A stretch of DNA of 49,551 bases from Deltaproteobacteria bacterium (GTDB taxonomy: Bacteria; Desulfobacterota; Dissulfuribacteria; Dissulfuribacterales; QOAL01), in NCBI GenBank assembly GCA_027067775.1, contig JAMOVK010000048.1, forward strand, positions 1 to 49,551. The letters are read 5' to 3'. A model generated the notes under the pieces. That model saw nothing but the letters and a program-made list of their open reading frames with translations, did not search any database and was not told where the DNA came from. Below, piece by piece: positions 45,163 through 49,551 of the stretch; the first letter of the stretch is position 1; every line of letters starts with the position of its first letter. Made by a program: the position numbers and the translations under genes.

Positions 45163-48057
45163 ATGGACTACAAAGACACATTAAATCTTCCTAAAACAAA
45201 GTTTCCGATGAAGGCCAATCTGAGCCAGAAAGAGCCCAGCATGCTCAAAAAATGGGAAACAATATCTTTGTACAAGAAGCTTCTTGAAAAAGGGAAAGAC
45301 CGTCCGAAGTTCATACTTCATGATGGCCCCCCCTATGCAAACGGTCATCTTCACCTTGGTCATACAGTTAACAAGGTGCTCAAGGATATTATTGTAAAAT
45401 ATCAGACAATGGGTGGCAAAAGCGCACCGTTTGTTCCCGGCTGGGACTGTCATGGCCTGCCTATCGAGCATAATGTTGAGAAAAAGCTTGGTTCCAAGCG
45501 TCATAAAATGGACAAGCTCCAGATAAGAAAGAAATGCAGGGAGTATGCCGAGCGGTTTGTTGATATTCAAAGAAAGGAATTTGAACGATTAGGAGTCATA
45601 GGTGATTGGGAAAATCCCTATCTCACCATGAATTATGACTATGAAGCTACTATTGCAAAAGAATTTTGTCAGATATATCTGGATGGCTATGTAGTCAGAA
45701 GCACCAAGCCTGTGCACTGGTGTCCTACCTGTGTGACAGCGCTTGCTGAGGCAGAAGTTGAATATGCCCCTCATACCTCTCCTTCCATTACAGTACGCTT
45801 TCCCTGCAGTGACGAGTTCAAAAACTGGCTAAGATCCAGGATAGAAGGCCTGGATCAGAAGTCAGGTTGCTACGTTCTTATCTGGACAACTACCCCATGG
45901 ACCCTGCCAGCCAACAGGGCAGTGGCAGTGCATCCTGATTTTGACTATGTAGTGGTTCGGGTTCCGGCAGACAAGGCCAAGGCCGCTCTGTCTTCAGAAA
46001 AAGATGGTGCGGATGAGATTTGGATAGTGGCGGAAGCCAGACTTCAGGCCATACTGCTTGCATTAGGGCTTGAGCAGCAGGATGTTGAGATACTTCATGA
46101 ACTTAAGGGCCAGGAACTAGAAGGCCTGCAGGTGCATCATCCGTTTATTGATAGGCAGGGGCCGGTTATTGTTGCTGATTATGTGACCCTTGATAGTGGT
46201 ACTGGCATTGTTCACATTGCCCCTGGTCATGGTACCGAGGACTATGAAAGTAGTAGAAAGTATGGACTTGAGGTCTATTCGCCAGTTGATGACAGAGGGC
46301 TTTTTACAAAGGATGTCCAAGGTCTTGAGGGCCAGCATGTATTTAAAGCAAATCCAGAGGTTGTGGAGCATTTAAGGCAGAAGGGGATGCTGATCCATAC
46401 GGAAGAGTTGAGCCACAGTTATCCCCACTGCTGGAGGTGTAAGAGGCCTGTGATATTTAGGGCAACTGCCCAGTGGTTTATCTCAATGGATAAAAACGAC
46501 CTGAGATCCAGGGCCCTTGAAAATATTGATAGGGTCAAATGGATCCCTGCATGGGGCCGGGACAGGATTTACGGAATGGTAGAGGCCAGGCCAGACTGGT
46601 GTATATCCAGGCAGAGGGCGTGGGGAGTACCAATTACTGTTTTTACCTGCAGGTCCTGTGGTCAGTCGATTTTGACGCAGGAGATGGCAGATAGGATCGT
46701 TGAAATTTTTGAAAAAGAAGGTGCCGATTCCTGGTTTCAAAGACCTGTTTCCGATTTCATCCCAGAAGGATATGCATGCCAAAGTTGCGGCAGCTCTGAT
46801 TTTAAAAAGGAAGAGGATATCTTAGATGTCTGGTTTGACTCAGGTGTAAGCCACGCTGCAGTACTTGAAAGGCGCCAGGAACTTTCGTGGCCGGCAGATA
46901 TGTATCTTGAAGGCAGTGATCAGCACAGGGGCTGGTTTCAGAGCTCCCTTTTGACTTCTGTTGCCACCCGCAACAAAGCTCCATATAGATCTGTCCTTAC
47001 CCACGGTTTTGTGGTGGATGGCAAGGGCAAGAAGATGTCCAAATCCGTTGGAAACGTAATTCCGCCTGAAAAGCTGATAAAGCGTTTTGGTGCGGAAATC
47101 TTGAGGCTTTGGGTAAGCGCAGAGGATTATAGGGATGATATAAAGATATCAGACGAGATACTGCAAAGACTAACAGAGGCCTACAGAAAGATCAGGAATA
47201 CCATAAGATACCTCTTGAGCAATCTTAACGACTTTGATCCAGACAGGGATTCGGTTCCCCTGAGTGAGTTGGAATCCATAGACAGATGGGCTCTTGACAG
47301 GGTCTTTAAGGTGTTGAAGCGGGTCCAAAAGGGCTATGAGGAATACAAGTTTCATATCGTTTTTCATCAGATTCACCAGCTGTGTACAGTCGATTTGAGT
47401 TCACTCTATTTGGACATAGTCAAGGACAGGTTGTACTGTGAGCTGCAGGATGGAAGGCCAAGGAGATCCTGTCAGACCGTTCTTTACCACATAGCCAGGC
47501 ATCTGATTGTAAATATGGCCCCAGTTCTATCATTTACAGCTGATGAAGCCTGGTCTCATCTTACGGGTAATGAAAACACTTCTGTATTTTTTGAACAGTT
47601 TCCCGAGACCCAAGAGGATCTTTTGTCTGAAGAGGAGAAAGTTTTTTGGGCCAAAGTCATAGAACTTAGAAATGAGATCACAAAGGCCCTTGAACTTGCT
47701 AGAAGGGAAAAACGCATAGGTCTTGCCCTTGATGCCAAGGTTCTGGTGCAGTTACCTGAAGACATTGGTCTTAAGAAAGATGACAAGCTAGCCAAATGCC
47801 TTAGAATGGTGACCATTGTGTCCCAACTGCAACTTGTTGACAGTTTTGATGAAAAACATATTAAAGAGGGTAACATCTGGCAGAGTGAAGACCTGCCAGG
47901 GCTTTTATGTCTGGTGTTGCCAGCAGAAGGCAAAAAGTGCGCCCGCTGTTGGACCTGGAGCACGTACGTTGGAAAGGATAAAGAGTTTCCTGATGTGTGT
48001 GATAGATGTGCAAGGGTCTTGAGACAGATGGGTATCAAATCAGAAACAGGTGAGTAA
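45163..48057 (+). CDS. ileS: Isoleucyl-tRNA synthetase
   Basis: A 964-residue class I synthetase that charges tRNA-Ile and edits valine. HIGH motif in PPYANGHLHLGHTVNKVL (near residue 64), the editing domain block WTTTPWTLPANRAVAVHP, the GWFQSSLL block, KKMSKSVGN (from residue 624), and a C-terminal zinc-binding CARCW...CDRCARVL. This is the bacterial form with a C-terminal zinc ribbon. Start at ATG 45163 fits the family N-terminus (MDYKDTLNLPKTKFPMKANL); the ribosome binding site is weak. Confidence 0.98.
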   Translation: MDYKDTLNLPKTKFPMKANLSQKEPSMLKKWETISLYKKLLEKGKDRPKFILHDGPPYANGHLHLGHTVNKVLKDIIVKYQTMGGKSAPFVPGWDCHGLPIEHNVEKKLGSKRHKMDKLQIRKKCREYAERFVDIQRKEFERLGVIGDWENPYLTMNYDYEATIAKEFCQIYLDGYVVRSTKPVHWCPTCVTALAEAEVEYAPHTSPSITVRFPCSDEFKNWLRSRIEGLDQKSGCYVLIWTTTPWTLPANRAVAVHPDFDYVVVRVPADKAKAALSSEKDGADEIWIVAEARLQAILLALGLEQQDVEILHELKGQELEGLQVHHPFIDRQGPVIVADYVTLDSGTGIVHIAPGHGTEDYESSRKYGLEVYSPVDDRGLFTKDVQGLEGQHVFKANPEVVEHLRQKGMLIHTEELSHSYPHCWRCKRPVIFRATAQWFISMDKNDLRSRALENIDRVKWIPAWGRDRIYGMVEARPDWCISRQRAWGVPITVFTCRSCGQSILTQEMADRIVEIFEKEGADSWFQRPVSDFIPEGYACQSCGSSDFKKEEDILDVWFDSGVSHAAVLERRQELSWPADMYLEGSDQHRGWFQSSLLTSVATRNKAPYRSVLTHGFVVDGKGKKMSKSVGNVIPPEKLIKRFGAEILRLWVSAEDYRDDIKISDEILQRLTEAYRKIRNTIRYLLSNLNDFDPDRDSVPLSELESIDRWALDRVFKVLKRVQKGYEEYKFHIVFHQIHQLCTVDLSSLYLDIVKDRLYCELQDGRPRRSCQTVLYHIARHLIVNMAPVLSFTADEAWSHLTGNENTSVFFEQFPETQEDLLSEEEKVFWAKVIELRNEITKALELARREKRIGLALDAKVLVQLPEDIGLKKDDKLAKCLRMVTIVSQLQLVDSFDEKHIKEGNIWQSEDLPGLLCLVLPAEGKKCARCWTWSTYVGKDKEFPDVCDRCARVLRQMGIKSETGE

Positions 48058-48090
48058 AATTTATGGAGTTTTTTGAAGGGAAGGCGTTAG

Positions 48091-48696
48091 GTGGATAACA
48101 CAGGTTTAAGCGACAGATTGCGAAGGCTTACCCATCCTTTGCTTTTGCCAATGGCAAGGTTTCTTGGACGGTTGGGTTTTACTCCAAATATGCTTTCCCT
48201 TATAGGAATGGGGGCTTACGTACTGGCTGCCTTTGTCTTGGCAGCGGGTCATCCTCTCTTGTGCGCTGCAATTTTGATAATATTTGGACCTCTTGACGTA
48301 CTTGACGGGACCTTGGCCAGGGACAGTGGCCAGGAGAGCGATTATGGCGCTTTTCTTGACGCAACCCTTGATAGGTATGAGGAGTTTTTTATATATGCCG
48401 GGCTCCTTTACTACATGCTAAATGGGCTTGGCAAGGGCCCTCTTTCTGCTTTACTGGTCCTTTCGGCCCTTTCTGGCTCCTTTTTTGTCAGCTATACCAG
48501 GGCAAAGGCCGAGGCCCTTGGTTTTGAATGCAGTGTAGGCATACTCACGCGCTTTGAAAGGATAGTGCTTTTTATTCTAGCCATAGTGACTGGCTGGATA
48601 GATCCCTTGTTGGCAGTGATAGCCCTGCTTTCTTTTGTCACAACCTTCCAAAGAATGGCTGTGGTGGCAAAGCAGGCAAGGAAACATGAAGGATGA
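48091..48696 (+). CDS. CDP-alcohol phosphatidyltransferase
   Basis: A 201-residue integral membrane enzyme that joins a CDP-activated lipid to a polar alcohol. The catalytic motif is complete: DVLDGTLARDSGQESDYGAF followed by LDATLDR (DGx2ARx8Gx3Dx3D). Five to six membrane helices are visible. The N-terminal part (MARFLGRLGFTPNMLSLIG) is typical. Whether the product is phosphatidylglycerol phosphate, a phosphatidylinositol phosphate or another lipid cannot be told. The GTG start at 48091 follows AAGG; the reading frame overlaps rsmI by 11 bases. Confidence 0.9.
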   Translation: MDNTGLSDRLRRLTHPLLLPMARFLGRLGFTPNMLSLIGMGAYVLAAFVLAAGHPLLCAAILIIFGPLDVLDGTLARDSGQESDYGAFLDATLDRYEEFFIYAGLLYYMLNGLGKGPLSALLVLSALSGSFFVSYTRAKAEALGFECSVGILTRFERIVLFILAIVTGWIDPLLAVIALLSFVTTFQRMAVVAKQARKHEG

Positions 48697-49551
48697 TCAT
48701 AAAGGCCGCCTCCTTGTGGTGGCAACCCCTCTTGGAAATCTCAAGGACATCACATTTAGGGCTGTCGAGGCATTGAAAGGGGCTTCCCTTGTAGCAGCAG
48801 AAGATACAAGAAGAACAAGGAAGCTCCTGGCACATCTTGGTATCAAGACCAAATTGATCAGTTGCAACGAATACAATGAGGCCAAGAGACTCAAGCTTGT
48901 ACTTGATGTTTGCAACCAGGGTGGAGATGTGGTCCTTGTGTCCGATGCCGGAACTCCTGGAATCTCTGACCCTGGTGCCTATCTAATAAAAATGCTAAGG
49001 GAAAAGGGGGTCGAAGTCCTTCCGGTACCAGGCCCAAGTGCAGTGGCCTGTGCCCTCAGTGTTTGCGGTATGAAGGCGGACTCGTATCATTTTGTCGGTT
49101 TTTTGCCATCAAAGAAACAGGAAAGGCTGAGGATTTTAGAACAGATATCCAGTCTTGGGAGTCTGCTCGTGTTTTTTGAGGCTCCTCACCGTATTACTTC
49201 TACCTTGCAAGATATGTTAGAAATATTTGGAGACAGGCAGGCCTTTCTGGCCAAGGAAATGACAAAGCTACATGAAACCTACATATTCTCCAGTATTAGC
49301 GATATCCTGGCCATGCTTTCAGCAGACCCCAGGGTAAAGGGGGAGATTACCTTGATTGTGGAAGGAGCTGTTAGGCCGGCTGGGAATGGGGATGAGATTC
49401 CGCAAGGAGTGAAAAGGGTGATGGCAGGGCTGTTGTCTGACAGGAAGATGAGTGTCAAGGAGGCTTCGGCCCTTCTTGCCAGTATTTGTGATGTAAAAAA
49501 AGGAGTCTTGTATCAGTATGCCCTTGACCTGTCTAGAAAAGGCAAAAGTAA
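48686..49551 (+). CDS. rsmI: 16S rRNA 2'-O-ribose C1402 methyltransferase RsmI (3' end at window edge)
   Basis: The frame starts at ATG 48686 (overlapping the previous gene) and stays open for 288 codons to the window end, about the full family length, so only a few residues should be missing. Tetrapyrrole-methylase-type motifs: LLVVATPLGNLKDITFRA at the start, AAEDTRRTRKLLAHLGI, SDAGTPGISDPG, PVPGPSAVACALS and FFEAPHRI. It methylates the ribose of C1402 in 16S rRNA, together with RsmH. Confidence 0.95.
   Translation, partial: MKDDHKGRLLVVATPLGNLKDITFRAVEALKGASLVAAEDTRRTRKLLAHLGIKTKLISCNEYNEAKRLKLVLDVCNQGGDVVLVSDAGTPGISDPGAYLIKMLREKGVEVLPVPGPSAVACALSVCGMKADSYHFVGFLPSKKQERLRILEQISSLGSLLVFFEAPHRITSTLQDMLEIFGDRQAFLAKEMTKLHETYIFSSISDILAMLSADPRVKGEITLIVEGAVRPAGNGDEIPQGVKRVMAGLLSDRKMSVKEASALLASICDVKKGVLYQYALDLSRKGKS

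Overview
The window looks like a chromosomal stretch of a Gram-negative, motile, probably anaerobic sulfur-metabolising bacterium, most likely a member of the Desulfobacterota. This is inference: it rests on Hsp70/DUF3731, archaemetzincin, multiple TauE/SafE and YeiH permeases, SPOR and PilZ proteins, a SecA with a SEC-C tail, and an FliA-type chemotaxis unit. Composition is moderate (roughly mid-40s % GC by eye). I saw no rRNA, tRNA, CRISPR array, prophage or recognisable insertion sequence.

Region A (1-23.2 kb) is an anion-transport and signalling island. A leftward operon carries a Usp protein, a YeiH-type permease, a 33-residue membrane peptide, a divergent Usp-like protein and, after a ~100 nt gap, a cysteine synthase cut by the window edge. 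Rightward lie two tandem PEP-synthase-like proteins (P1, P2), facing a PPP-type phosphatase. Then come a small membrane protein, TauE/SafE permease 1 and a tandem Usp; an SLC13 permease with RCK-type regulatory domains; an ArsB/NhaD-type permease with an extracytoplasmic N-domain; another tandem Usp; a secreted SUMF protein; and finally a Usp-like protein, TauE/SafE permease 2, a TIGR02186-type membrane protein, the third PEP-synthase-like protein (P3) and a receiver-only response regulator.

The main discovery candidate is this island. Three diverged paralogues keep the ATP-grasp residues and the phosphohistidine of PEP synthase but lack the PEP/pyruvate TIM barrel. They carry instead a conserved C-terminal domain of about 280 residues that I do not recognise. 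They are interleaved with five anion permeases, up to seven Usp-type domains and a phosphatase. A shared element (TGTTTCAA half-sites) sits upstream of both TauE units and nowhere else that I noticed between genes.

Region B (23.4-27.6 kb) is a proteostasis group (Hsp70-DUF3731, a DUF3592 membrane protein, archaemetzincin) facing a PilZ protein. Region C (27.7-34.6 kb) holds argS, a SPOR protein, an ArgA-like acetyltransferase, secA and argJ, so arginine genes flank secA. Region D (34.6-44.7 kb) is leftward: cheY-cheB-cheR-cheA(-receiver)-cheW-J-protein, then a CZB-domain chemoreceptor; both units are preceded by sigma-28-like promoters. A 600-nt convergent gap at 34.63-35.23 kb contains a series of strong hairpins. 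Region E (45.2 kb to the end) is ileS, a CDP-alcohol phosphatidyltransferase and rsmI, the last running off the window.
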